DNA of 64,000 nt. Source: Tubulanus polymorphus (taxonomy: Eukaryota; Nemertea; Palaeonemertea; Tubulaniformes; Tubulanidae). The notes under the pieces are model-generated. The model ran no database searches and was not told the origin of the DNA. It saw nothing but the letters and a program-made list of their open reading frames with translations. Position numbers and translations under genes: made by a program. Each line of letters begins with the position of its first letter. Positions within the stretch are counted from its first letter, which is position 1. The stretch spans positions 3,973,001 to 4,037,000 of the forward strand of contig NC_134025.1 of the NCBI RefSeq assembly GCF_964204645.1, read 5' to 3'. Of this stretch, positions 50,301 through 62,900 are shown piece by piece.

Positions 50301-50901
50301 AATCATCTTCAATTTCATTCTTACCGTTCTCAACATTTTCATTTTTCATTGCATCACCCTCAATTTCCAGACCCTTTTGTCGAGCATGTAGGGCTTTTTT
50401 CATTTTTTCTTCTATCTCTGCGAGAGATAATTCACCGCGAATGCGTTCTTCTTCTAATTGCTGGATCTTCTGACTAACAAAATCTTTGATCGACATCTCC
50501 ACTAATTTGGGTAAATCCTTTTTTGAATAATTCATATTTCCTGTATCTAATTCATTATCATCGCTACTTTTCTCATCATCCTCTGACTGATTTTCATCAG
50601 ATTCACTCGAATAATCATTATAGTCTAATATCTCTTCTTCCTCTGATTGTTCAGTGGTTTTTGTGTCTGGGTAGTTTGAAGGTAAGACCGAATCTGAATC
50701 AACTCTTCGACCCTCCTTGTTTGCAATATTGCTGAGCCCGGCACAATCATCTCCCTCATTTTCCACAGCCAATGCCAATTTAAGCTTGTCATCTTTGTCA
50801 TCTGGTTTTGAGCATTCTAGTTGACTACGGTTTGAAATGTTGATTGCCGTGAGACTTGGTCTGTTTATTTTGATTCTGCCTTTTTTTTTCGTGGTATCCA
50901 T
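44324..50901 (-). CDS. SON: SON, nuclear-speckle splicing cofactor
   Basis: Thirteen exons join in phase: 48801-50901 (ATG at 50899-50901), 48451-48730, 48110-48280, 47882-48004, 47676-47785, 47418-47575, 46998-47321, 46801-46911, 46595-46714, 44891-45038, 44726-44803, 44527-44642 and 44324-44440. The product has 1318 residues, shorter than human SON (about 2400). The 2.1 kb first exon is a disordered Lys/Glu/Asp/Ser region. An RS-rich part follows (TRSRSRSRSIERDSRRHRHS), then GPAANLRPDEIARI, FPVSSGNQHR, a run of ten Pro, and LPGQFTGSTGAKI. A G-patch (MGWKPGEALGKNKEGQLEP) and a C-terminal double-stranded-RNA-binding domain (KHPVSALTELCKKRRWGAPE) close it. SON promotes splicing of weak introns in nuclear speckles. 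The conserved C-terminal half makes the call secure. A 1.5 kb intron (45039-46594) holds nothing I recognise. Confidence 0.94.
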
Positions 50902-51029
50902 CTAGAAAAACGAACGGAATAGTGCGCAGCTATAGTACAATTTTGAATTGCGTGCCCCTCTTCTCAAGAAGAGTCTTCTTGTTCAGTTGGCAAAAGCCAA
51001 GGGTACTAATTAGTGTTTGTTTGGATCAG

Positions 51030-51281
51030 ATGTATTCTTTTTTATTGGTTACAGGCTTGGTTGGAGTGGTCTACGTCGCTCTCCAGTCTACTGTACCAGA
51101 CACCAAGATTCTTGGTGTACCACCACCAGCAGCAGGAAGAAACCTGCTGCTCATACTGCCTGGACTGGGACGGGAGGTGGCTCCTTTCTTTCGTAAATAT
51201 CAAATTCAAGTATACCCAAACAGTTTATTTAGACAAGGCCTACCTCTTAGTCTTAATCTGATATTCTGCATCACTTGCTAA
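51030..51281 (+). CDS. Doubtful short ORF divergent from SON, hydrophobic N-terminus
   Basis: An open frame of 83 codons starts 129 bp from the SON ATG on the opposite strand. The first 20 residues are hydrophobic (LLVTGLVGVVYVAL), as in a membrane anchor or signal peptide, followed by a Pro/Gly-rich part (VPPPAAGRNLLL). I do not recognise a family. The frame may end at 51281, with an AATAAA near 51401, or the first part may be an exon using a GTAAAT donor near 51192. It could equally be promoter-derived noncoding RNA. Confidence 0.25.
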   Translation: MYSFLLVTGLVGVVYVALQSTVPDTKILGVPPPAAGRNLLLILPGLGREVAPFFRKYQIQVYPNSLFRQGLPLSLNLIFCITC

Positions 51282-52289
51282 GCAAGTACTAATTGCTTAT
51301 TTACTTGCATAAATCTTGTAAATGGATTGCTGTTTCGGAAGTACCGAGATGCATTACATTTGTTACATCGTATGCTAAATTATTTTATTTTTTTCGATTC
51401 AATAAACTTTATTTTGATTGACAGTAACTTCTGCATACTTGGGGTTCGATTCCCGATTAACAATTCTGCATATTTCATACATACATTTATTCTAAATCTT
51501 TCATTTGTTTGGTTAAGTTTATTATAATGTCACGTTCCTACAATTTCTTTTTAATTGTGTTCATCAAGTACCGATTCAATTTTAAGTCGAAAACTAATTT
51601 AGTCGAGCAGTTCCTAGTAGACTGACTGAGGATGCGAGTTACAGTGCGTCATGCGGTGATGGAAGCCCTGAGACGACATCGCCAGTTGCGAGTTGAGCGT
51701 CAACAACCGTCAACGGGCCCAGTGTAAATGTGCAGTGTCGGGACGTATGGTTTTGTGCTGTTGATATAATCGCATCTAAGCTTGTCGGCAGACCAGTTGG
51801 TGGGATTATTTTTTTTCGGTTGAAAAAAAGAAGTACATGTAGATTGCAAGAATAAAATACAGGAGTTTCATAAAAAGGTTTAACTCTTAAATTGATTTAA
51901 TATTTCTTCATTAAATCAGTTTATCTGTAGTTAAACTATTTAGGCCTCAATCCAGGATTTGCAATACTAACTTAACTAAACGAATGACAAATTTTAAAAT
52001 CAATCATATTCATTCTCATACAGCAATTATAGAAAATGCCAGGAGTGCTCGAGGAATTATAATGTAAGCTCCTCCTCAAACACGTGGACTTTAAAAAACA
52101 ACTAGTCCAACCACCATAGACGTATAAACTATAAACTAGAGTTTATACACACCCATGTCATAGTTCAATTGACATGAACATGTCGTTTTATCCCACAACA
52201 ACAATGATACTGAAATGACAGGTATTTATATTTACTTGAGGAAGTGCCTCATTTACAAAAACATTGACCTGTATTTAAAAAGAAAGTCT

Positions 52290-53520
52290 CCAACATAAAA
52301 AATTAAAACCAGAGATGAAAATACAAATTCAAACTGGAAAGCTTATGATTAACTAAACATTTGATTTAATTTTCATCAACTTTATTTTACAAGATAACTA
52401 GAGTCTTGCCACCTTTGCTCAGACATGATCAAATTGGTTATTTTCTCACATGTTACATTTAATACAAAGTATTTTAGAAGTATCTTCGTATATGCAATCA
52501 ACAAGATAAAAATTTTCACATGTCAATTTGAATACAGCTAGCACAATCTACTAATTAACACTTCATATATCCTCAAGAGACTGCTCCTCTATTTTCCATC
52601 AGGACCTTAATAAAAATAGTATTTTAAATTTATGAAGCACTGAAAAGCACCACAGTGAAAAAGTTGCCCACTCGATGCAAGGGATGAATGTGTCACAATC
52701 GCACTGTTCATGTAGGACAAGTTGATTTTTGAGGGTCCGGAGATATTACATATAAACTTGCCCCAAGGTCAAGTGGCATTTATTCCTTAGATCAAACCCT
52801 GCAAACTATTACAAAGGGGTTTCTACGAGACAATTCAAGATAAATCACGTACCGTATCTTCAAACAAATATGGTTTGACTGACAAAGCTACAGTAACTTC
52901 TTAATTATATTATTCAACTTGATAGTAGACATAACAACTCTAAAGATCAGAAATTCTTCGAGTCCAGATATTACAGGCCCCACACAGACGCGGTTAAACC
53001 GATAATCAAAACAAAGCTCGGACAATTGACCAATTAGCACTGTATCCTAAAGTTATCAAGAAGCTGCTGCTATTTTCGACAGGCCCTTAATTAAATCAGT
53101 ATTTTCTGAACCACTGAAAAGCACCACAGTGGAATTGTTGCTATAAAGCTTAACAACTGAAAAGTTTCAACATGAATGATGAAAATGTACATCCTTTTAT
53201 TCGCACAACAATAATATCTTAATCAAGGAATCATCATGCAAGTAACTTCCAAACATGCAAACTGTGTTACAATAACATTCTCAACATAAAAGCATTAAAA
53301 CTAGAGATGAGACGCTCAGATTCATTTTGGAAATCTTAGTATCAATAATCAGTCTTAATTTCATTTTCATTAATATTACTTTCACTAGAAAATTAGAATT
53401 TTGCCAACTTTGCCCTGATTTAAGATTACCTAACACCTTGACATTATATACTAAGTATTCTGACGTTTTTTCTTCCAGCTTCGAAAATATCAACGTAATT
53501 TTACAATCGGTAACTAATCA
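52290..53520. repeat. Diverged duplicated segments
   Basis: Several word groups recur in order with many changes. CACTGAAAAGCACCACAGTG occurs at about 52637 and 53112, each preceded by a similar TATTTTC...TAGTATTTT or CAGTATTTT stretch. Another block (AACATAAAA...TTAAAAC.AGAGATGA, then TTGCCA.CTTTGC) occurs at about 52297-52420 and 53282-53412. The spacing is unequal, so the copies have suffered indels. There is no coding content. Confidence 0.5.
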
Positions 53521-53660
53521 ATAACATCAATAACTTAAGTTTATAGCTGCTTAACATTCTTTTAAAAAAGTAAAATGTATTTACCAAATTTTAGACAGTA
53601 AGTCTACCCCAGTATAACAATAAACAGTCACAGCAGTGATTGAGCGCGGCTAGTTGAAAG

Positions 53661-53871
53661 GACGCAAAAACGAGAAATCACTGCCCTAAAACGCGCCAAA
53701 ACGAGCGCAGAAACGAACTTCGTTTTTGCGCGGCGCAAAAACGAGAAATCACCGCGCTAAAACGCGCCAAAACGGGCGGAAACGAAGTTCGTTTCTGCGC
53801 TCGTTTTGGCGCGTTTCTGCGCGGTAAATTTCGTTTTTGCGCCACGCAGAAACGGACGCAGAAACGAAGCA
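53661..53871. repeat. GC-rich compound palindrome
   Basis: A GC-rich island in AT-rich surroundings. Positions 53732-53843 form a near-perfect palindrome of about 112 bp centred near 53787, with arms containing GGCGCAAAAACGA, AACGCGCCAAAACG and CGCAGAAACGAA. A third, direct copy of the arm precedes it at about 53661-53731, and a shorter one follows to 53871. A foldback/MITE-type element is likely; a replication-slippage hairpin is an alternative. Confidence 0.7.
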
Positions 53872-54704
53872 ATATATTTTTTGCATGGTATATTGCACGG
53901 ATTTTTTTTTTTACTTGGCCCTAATCAGCCACCATACCTGTGGCCGGCCATTTCGTATTCCAATTTTGATTTGGCGTGCGAATGATATCAACAACTCTGA
54001 AAAACTGCTGTTGAATGGATTTATGAGTTTATCATGGACGTTAGAGTCTGAATACCTGTCCTCGTTACCGGTTCCCTCAACCGTTTTTTGTTTGTGGAAC
54101 GACGCTAGGTACTATGTAGACTATCATGGACGTAAACTAGTTTATACGTCCATGAGTTTATCAAATGTTCCACTGCCGGGTTGAATACGCGCCTGTACCC
54201 AGCTGAACGATATCGAATTCCAACTCATAGTCAGTCCAGTCACGTCTTTGCGGTCTCAGATCCGTCTCGTGGATTAGTGCATGATCGAAGAATAAAACCC
54301 CGCCAGACAGATTTTCATAGAAATTCTTATTCAATTGAGTGGAGACATATTCGGCTTTTTAGATTACTTGCAGCGTGGGATCCTCTGGAAATTCTGCCAA
54401 CAACTTCATTGCGCTTACCACACTCATAATTTGAAACACCCAAATTTCTTTCTTTAATTTTGATACTGGATTAAACGGTACATCATCATCTAAATCTCGG
54501 AAAGTCCATATTAAGAATTTCGTTTCTTGTTTTCAGTCTAAAAATGATAGTATCTGTTTTTTTCCAAAGTATTTTAATGGCATTAACATGTAAATGCCTG
54601 TTTAAGGATAAGATTGGTAAGGGAAAAATTAATTTGAGCCTGCTTTCTTTTCGAAGACAACTCAAGCAAGCAAGCACGCAAAGCTAGCAAACAAGAAGCA
54701 TTTG

Positions 54705-54748
54705 GCAACTGGCAATGTCGTCTCACTGGAGACGACATTGTCAGTTGC
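54705..54748. repeat. Hairpin made from the inverted-repeat core motif
   Basis: The 20-bp arm at 54705-54724 and the arm at 54729-54748 are complementary at 19 of 20 positions, with a 4-bp loop. The arms (GCAACTGGCAATGTCGTCTC) are the same word family as the 37-bp inverted repeats at 51659 and 54792. Confidence 0.75.
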
Positions 54749-54934
54749 TCATCTCTAGAAGCATCTCAGCATTTGAGAACTAAGCAATTGGCAACTAGCA
54801 ACTGGCAACGTCGTCTCAGGGCTTCCATAGATTTTAGCATTCTATCAGCTCAACTTAAAACTCAATAGCATTAAAACAATATATTTCACAAAAACTTTTA
54901 AATAGTTGATATGATAGAATGCTTGATACATGTA

Positions 54935-55096
54935 CTGTCCGAACCCCCGATGTACCACCCACATCGGTGCAGAACGATTTTGGCGGTATAGAGAGTATGT
55001 TGGTATATCGGGGGTGTTTTACTATGTATTTGTATAGAGATGTACATAGTGAAAAGTTGGCGGTATATGGGAGGGCGGTATATCGGGGGTTGACTG
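54935..55096. mobile_element. Small palindromic MITE
   Basis: The ends are inverted copies: CTGTCCGAACCCCCGATGTA (54935 onward) and, reverse-complemented, CAGTCAACCCCCGATATACC (ending at 55096). Further CCCCCGATRTACC and GGCGGTATA words in both orientations fill the 162 bp. TA precedes the left end, and TTATA follows the right end. It is non-coding and its superfamily is uncertain. Confidence 0.6.
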
Positions 55097-56994
55097 TTAT
55101 AACCAAGTGTCGCTTGATGAACATCGTGTCATACGTCAATTTTTTTAGTGTTTAATGGACCAACGACTTGGCATTTATTTGTGCCTTTACATATAATGTC
55201 TTTGTAAGTTATGATTATTCTACTGATTCAAATCAGTTATAATGTTACATTTGTTAAATTAAAAGTTAATATTACGAAGATGTCAAATATGCCATAATTA
55301 ATGATAAGTTATCTATACTAGAGTCTAGAAAAATAAAATAATGATTTTCTTCTGAAATCTCTAAAATGGTATTGATTGAGTTATGGAACTTAAAGGACCC
55401 AGTTTACACAAGTAGGATCATTCAAAACATTTTGAGTACCCCATTAATTTTTTGGCAATCCACAAAATGAGAACAATTTATCAATGGTTTTTCTAGGGCC
55501 TATTTCTATAGGGTGCTAGGAGGGTACGGGATTCACTGTTAACCCCGTGTATAGAGGCTGCACTTGTTTGATAAAAAAGAAAAATTCAATTGTCCAGTCA
55601 GCCGCATCATAATTAGGCAGTCACCCCAAGCAAAGAAGCCATAGACCATGGTCAAATCAATGTCCTTTTAAACATTCGGAGTTCATTCATCTCAAATCCA
55701 TATAAACAAACTCATAACATCTAATTAAGAAGAATTTTAATTTGAATTCTCTCCTTAACAATACTGCTTTTTCCATAAGTATTAAGAATGCGTACATTTA
55801 CAGCATCTTTTTTTAGTAACAAGAAATATGTGGGCATATGAAAACTGCTATTATTGTCTCTTTTATTGGAATCAACAAAAACCTCAATGAAAAAGAACAA
55901 AGATGATAATGATTAGTGAAAAATAATAATCTAATAACGCTCAAATTTCATTTATCGAAAGGGTCATGGCTGATCCAACCATCACTATATTTAAGTTCAA
56001 ACAAATTAATAATTTTCATAAGAAATTCAAACTCAGGAAGACAATTAAACAATGAGTTTGACATTATAACGCAACTATTATCACAGAAAATCAGCACCGA
56101 AATCAACACTACTTGCTTATTAGTTTTGGTTTTAATTATCTCTTTCTTAGATTAATCAATACATCAATTGCTAGTTATCCAATAGAATTTTTTTAATTGA
56201 CAATATTTCAAACCCAAATATATTGAACAAATCAATGAGATCCACACACACAAGCATTACTAACTATAACTACTATTTTAAAGCCCTACCAATGCGGATT
56301 GATTGAAAACAGCAAAAACCTCCAAAGGTCATCGCATGTTGTCTATCCGAGTTGTCAAATACTAAATGCTTAAACAACAGACAAGAGGTTTAAACCATTT
56401 TCATGAAAATGCAATTTCTACCTAACCTTCAACCAGTTTTACAGTAATGGATTCATCAAATTCTAATCCGGAGACAAATTACTGAGCAAATCCACAGTTG
56501 GAACTAGATTTATTATCACAACAGAAAGATGCACATCGTGTACAAGTATGAAAAATCCTGCAAATTCTGTTGAGATTTAATTACAGAATGACTGATGATT
56601 TTAAATGATTGTCTGCCAGTCATCATCTTGGTAGAATTTATTGCATAGATTCATAACTCGTGACGCACACAATCAACTGGTACAAGGTGGAAATCTGAAC
56701 GAGTGGATGAAATGAAAAATCAAGGACACAGTTTGTAGAACTGTTATGTGCAGTATAAAATGTAATTAACCATATTAGGTGATTAAACATTTTACCAGAT
56801 TCATAGTACATTGTATACACTTGCGGCGAGGATCAACCACAAGTTTTACATTACTGATTATATGTAAGTAGATTTCACAAGTATCAAACATACAAAAACA
56901 TTTTCATTTATAATTAAGGACCATTCATTGTTTTTATCATGAGTAAGCTGCGACACACACTCAATAGTTCCTCACTCGGTTTACTTTTGTTGAG
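55097..56994. other. AT-rich intergenic DNA, 3' flank of the IRAG-like gene
   Basis: There is no gene that I can support. The part next to 56995 is probably the 3' UTR of the minus-strand IRAG homologue. Short open frames here have AT-driven composition and no similarity that I recognise. Confidence 0.45.
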
Positions 56995-59900
56995 TTAGGT
57001 TGGTGGTTTCATAATCCACTGCTTCGTTGTGTACATGTTCAGCAAAGAATCCGCTAGAGATTTTGACCAACAAGGACGACATTGTGAAGCTTGCACCGGA
57101 GACAAAGAAGGCATTACTGTATAGATAATACTAATGACAGCCATAAATGCTACTAGACCGACAAGTAACAAGCGCAACTTATGTCCGAGTTTATCCCATT
57201 CTGGAACCAACTGCCATACTTTTTCCAATAAAGTTTCCGTTTCACTAAAATAGGAAATAAACCATACATGATGATACAATCAACAGGGCTGCCAAACTCT
57301 GAAACGTGCTATCAGTAACAAATTGTAAAACTTTTTCAGTATCATTTCATTGAAATATGGAAGAAAATATTCAAATTAATCAGTAATTGACAGTAAGAGC
57401 CTCAGTAACATTTTTCATATTTCTGTATGTATTAGTCAAATCATAACAGTATTTTTTGTTATAAAATAGTAACAATTGGTACTGAAAATTAGGAACAGTT
57501 GGCAGTTTTGAATAAATAGACCCAGTATACATAAAAATGATTTCTAAATGTGTGGCTGAGAGTGAAGTGTATAATTTCAAATAGGTTCACTCTTATAGTA
57601 CATGTATATACTTCAACATTTCATTAATTCATTGTACATAATATATGAATTATGATTATCAGCAAAATAGAGAATACAAATAATTGGTGTTTAATCCAAT
57701 TTTGGAGTTGCTTGGGTTCGGATATAATAAGGCTGTAAAACCTACGAATCAATTTTCTGAATTATCACAAATTACTTACAATTCTTCATCTTCTTCATCT
57801 GGCAAATCATTCAGATCCATTAATTCTTCGAGTCCTTCACCAAATGCTGCCTGTTGCTCTCTAAACCCGTTCAAATCTTGTGATAATCCAGTACGCATAC
57901 CCTGTTCAAACCTGTTGGCAAAATACATTTGTTATAGTTCTTACTATCTTAACTTTCCATTTCAATTTGGTCCTCTAGACTCTTACCCTTTTTGGAATAT
58001 CTGCTCCTTTTCTTCAGGGCCCCAATCAACAGTTTTCTTCTCATTAGCATTCGCATCTTTATTACAATCTGATAAAGGTTTCTCAACACTGAATTCGATA
58101 ACATATTCAAAATTTGTTAGTAAAACTTTTGTCAGATTTACCAAGCGTTTTTACAGTGGGTATAATAGTCATCACGAAAACATACCTTGGTTTAACTTGC
58201 AGGTTCTTTACATTTTCAGGTGTCTGTTTTTGGTCCTTTTGTTCCAATGAACATGTCCTTGCTGTTGTACTAAACGTGGGTTGCAGTCTACTCCTGGGGT
58301 CCTGAAAGTATCACAGCAAATTTTCAAAACTGACAAAAATCATAATACATGATTTATCTTAGTGTGTATAGATACTCAATGAATAAATAATACAACAGAG
58401 TGAAATTTGACAATCATAGCATGAATGAAACCTTACATGTAACACTTATAGAGCATGGTTTCCCGAGCAGAATTTATAAGATAAAACAGCGGAAAATTAC
58501 ATGTAATAGGAAGAATAATCAGCTAATCTATTACAAATCATAACATTCACCCTTCAGAAGCCTGTATTTGAAGTGACTAGGACATTTTCAAAATTCTTTC
58601 TCAAAAAGACTCTCTCAATTGTCAGAAGCGCGAAAGATATTCAGTTTGATTGATTGAGTAAATCAACAGCATACATCATTGATCATTGGAAAAAATAAAA
58701 GATTTCATCCAAGGAGACCTAACGGGCAGGTCCATAAAACCGGTGAGAAGGATAAGAGTAAGACAGTTGATATTGTATAAAGACACAACACTGACATGTC
58801 TTACCTCGACACTAGGTAATACTGAGCCCCGCCTCATTCCAATTTGCTGGCATTCAATAGAGAAAAACAAAAAAAGATAAGGCACCCATCACAAAATAAA
58901 TGCCCCAATCACCAAAACCTTATTTCAATACGTTCTGTAGTAAGCGTTCCCGCGGAAACTGTCAAGGTGATAAGAAAAGTATCCTTAAGCTCCATTCAAA
59001 TCTCTAAATTGTGAAAATACCAGTAAGCATCTTGAATATTACATGAACTAAACATTTGAAAAGAGGAAATAAATCACAGGGTAGTCTGAAAGATTCGTAG
59101 GAGGTAGGTATTCAGGGAAAATCCAATTAACTTATATCATATAGATGTAGTAATTTTTGATTGAGTTTAGCGGATTGTGAAACCACAGCACGAAAGGTTA
59201 ATCAAAGAGAAGCCATTGTTAATTGAAAATGATAGAGTGAATCATTGATTGATTGATCAGTGATCAGTGAGATAACATTACCGCAGAGAATCTCCGTGGC
59301 CCTCCGATCTAAAAATTCAAATTTCAACACAAAATGTACACAAAAAAAAACTAAAAGTCCCTATTGTAAATGTTATGTTACGTATCAAATATTGCATAAT
59401 CTGATCGACCCTAACTTCTTAAATGAATGTAGCGTATATTAATAATACCTTCACCTTCATATCAATGTATAATGTACACAAAATTCATGCAATATTTCAA
59501 CTGAATATACATGTATAAACAGTATTACAATTAAATTCTTCATTCGGATCTCCATCATAAATAATCTATTAACTAAAATGTGAAAAAATGATTCCAAGAT
59601 AATAAATCTGAAGATGACCAAATCCCCAAAAAATGAAGTTATAAAAACCTTTGAAAAGAAAAAAAATAAACACCTCATCGTAAAATGTGCATATATTTAA
59701 ATTGAAAACCACTCATTATCTACACATTTAGAAATTCAGAAAACACATCTACAACATGGTGGGTGGTACATGTTTTCTGATTATAATGTATTATAATATG
59801 ATCATGTGTTTCATGCACATTGAAGCCTGTAGGTATAATATGCCTGTTTACAGGAGCATACCTTTTGTACTCTCTTCAGAAGATTGATCTAATAATGAAA

Positions 59901-62900
59901 CATTACATAATCACATAAAGTACAATTGAATTTCTTTTTTAGGTTTTAGATTAAAGCTCTTGTTCTTTTTCAAATGGCCTCAAAGCCGAGCCGCGACAGG
60001 CACGAATATATATCCATTGTTTCCCTTAACTTACCATTGTTGATCCGCTTTGCCCAACTCCACCAAACAAGCGAGGAAATGCTGCAACACTGGCTCTACG
60101 GCGACCCATCTGTAAAAACCCAAGTAAATTCTGTAAAATCGTTACAATGTAGGCCTTAAATCTAGCATCATAATTACTACATTAGAGTTTTTGATGCCTG
60201 CTTTGTTAGAAGAAGCTGAAGATATTCAAAGAATTGACTTTCACACTAAATTAAATTGAATTATCATGAACAATGATGAATAGAAAATCGGCTACTATAT
60301 TCGTTTTGCTAGAATGCAACAGATTGATATTCAATCTATGTAATGAGCCCAATACCAAGCTGAATGATTTGAAATACAATGCAACAGAAAAAATAGATGC
60401 GTGAATTCCATTTACAAACAACATAAAACTGATTTATCTAAACAACTAGCTTATCAGAAAAATAAAATAATCCAAATTTCCAATACCTTCTACCCCAAAA
60501 ATGGTGCCAAATTAGCGACTACTAAAAAGTGCTCCAGTACCCACTACATAATACAAAACATAGATGACATAAGCTAGAGGTTACCTCTGTAGTGCTATTT
60601 GCTTGTTGCGGATGTGCTGGGGCCCGTAGGTGGTGATGACCCTGACTCGAGACATTCTGACAAACACAATAGGCATTGTTTTGCAGATTTATCAACAGGA
60701 AAAGACACCGATATTAAGTAAGGAATATTCTAATTATTGAAATATGATATTCCAGGTATTGGTGTCTTTCAACCCAAAAGAAGTGGTGCTTTTAGTAGAA
60801 AGATTTCGATTAAAAATGCAAACATTCATCATGAGAGCAGAAAACGCTTTTCATCTCAGAGAACAAACAATATTAGTACGCTCTACATGAATCACTTTGT
60901 TAACAAACATCATCAGAACACGACTGAAACCAATGAGAAACTGTGGAACATATAAGAAAACACTGACCTTAGCAGCACCACCAGCTACTGACATTGATCT
61001 TTTACTGAATCCTGGATGTCCATCTCCTGAAATAAGAAATATTTCTATGTGCACAATATAAGAAAATCGTATTGAAAAATCATTAATGCAACCAGAGACT
61101 GAGATGAAGACAAATATGTGGTGGTATAGCCAGGTGCCCGAAACGCACTAGAGGTGCATACAACAAATAGAAACAGAAATCATTATTCTGATTGGAAACA
61201 TGGTTCATCAGTTATGAGTTTTAATGAGCACTGGCTATCCAGCAATCACTTATCAAACTAATATAGATTAGTTCAATATAGGCCTGGATACTTCAGGAAC
61301 TCCGCAGGTTTCATTCGTCTAAGACATCGATCAATGCATATACACCTACCATAATCGGTAGAGCCAGAAGGTGGAATAATTCTGTTTTCTTGTAACAATT
61401 GTCTGAAAGAAAAACTTCGCCCTTAGATGTCGCATAATTCCAACCCACGAATCAATCAGAAATCAAAGAATGAAATGCAGACATTAAAAACCCACCTCGT
61501 TTCTTCTAGTTCTTGATCTTTACGTTCGTAGGCTTGCTTTATAGTTTCAACGTGTTGCACCATAATCTCGATAGCTCGACTTAACCGACCTTCCTGTATT
61601 AATAAGAGTAAAACTTTGATCATACGCATTACTCATTTATACTGATTGTAGCGGATAATCACGAGGCATTCAGTGATCCACTAATTACTTCTTTAAAAAT
61701 ATCGTATTTCCAATTTATCATACAGTCGGGCAATAAGGATTCTAGCTTTTAATGATGATTCACTGGACATAGATTGTTTTCGTAATCAGTGAAATATAAA
61801 AAGACATTTCATTCGCCCTCACCCAATGTATTCATAACAAATATAAAATGAACCTGAAATATGGAATTAAGTTAGTTTTTCATTAGAAAACGTTCAACAC
61901 AGAAACTGGATTAAAATGAACCATTGAATGACGTCGGTATCTCCAATGAAGAGACCTAAGTCATACTGTTTAACGGAATAAATGTTAAGTATAAATGATG
62001 ATTAAATGTTAACTATCATAATAAATGAACGCATGCAACTCCTTACAGACACCCATACTTCTATAAGCTTTGCTAATTTTGCGCATTCTATCACGCATGC
62101 AATATTCTTCAGAACTAGGTTCGGCAAATTACTGAAGTCAAGCTGAAATATAAAACAACAACTGAAAATGTGATATTCCATCATGAAGAGTCCCTGTCCA
62201 TCTAGCGGTACAGAAAATCAATAGAACTGGCATTGTATTCATGAAATTCCACCCTCTTCTGTCAAGGTTCCATGAAATTTTGATTAAACGCAATACATTG
62301 AGATTGACATGCAAGCAGTTTGCTAGAAAGTAGGATATATGTTTACCTGTTGAACAGCACCGTGTAATTCTGCTCGACTTGAAACTCTCGCCGTCGACTG
62401 TTCCAATACTTCAACATGACGCTGAACCTTAGCGAGCACTTCTCTTCCTTCTGATGTCACGCACTGTTGTCCGAGCAACTAAAATATTAGAACCATTTGC
62501 CTTAAGGCTCGAGACAGACTCTGTCTGCGAGAACTTTATACGGATAGAATTCAAAGAATAATTTCAACCGCTGCCAGAAATGTTTCACGTTCCGCCGGGT
62601 TATCACGTTAATAACTGCTCTCTGAAGTCACGTCTGATCTAAGTGGCTCATTAGAAGAGAGAGAGACAGAAAACACGAACCTTCAGAGATTCCTTCACAG
62701 ATTTCAGTTCTTTATCCACATTTTGTTCAGCCATATCTCTCGCACGTTCCTGCAGCTGGACTCTCTGATCCAGAGTCAAGCGGTCAGTTTTAAACGACAG
62801 CGAAAGCATCGCAAACTTCTCCTGAAGAGAACATAGAGTTTGAACATTTTGCTGGTTTTAATTTGTCGTGTACGTATAAAACGGTACCTCAAAGTTTAAG

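Larger units (their letters stand above)
51659..54828. repeat. Pair of 37-bp inverted repeats, possible ends of a 3.2 kb element
   Basis: The 37 bp at 51659-51695 (starting ATGGAAGCCCTGAGACGAC) and at 54792-54828 (inverted) agree at 34 positions. Roughly inside them, a second inverted pair of about 16 bp (CATRGACGTATAAACT) occurs near 52116 and 54154. I see no transposase between the ends and no clear target duplication, so a non-autonomous element or a composite of small elements are both possible. Confidence 0.5.

Noticed and set aside
49770-50477. Long plus-strand frame of 235 codons opposite SON
   Set aside because: It is the complement of the Lys/Glu/Ser repeat-rich first SON exon, which yields long Phe/Leu/Ser frames on the other strand by composition alone.
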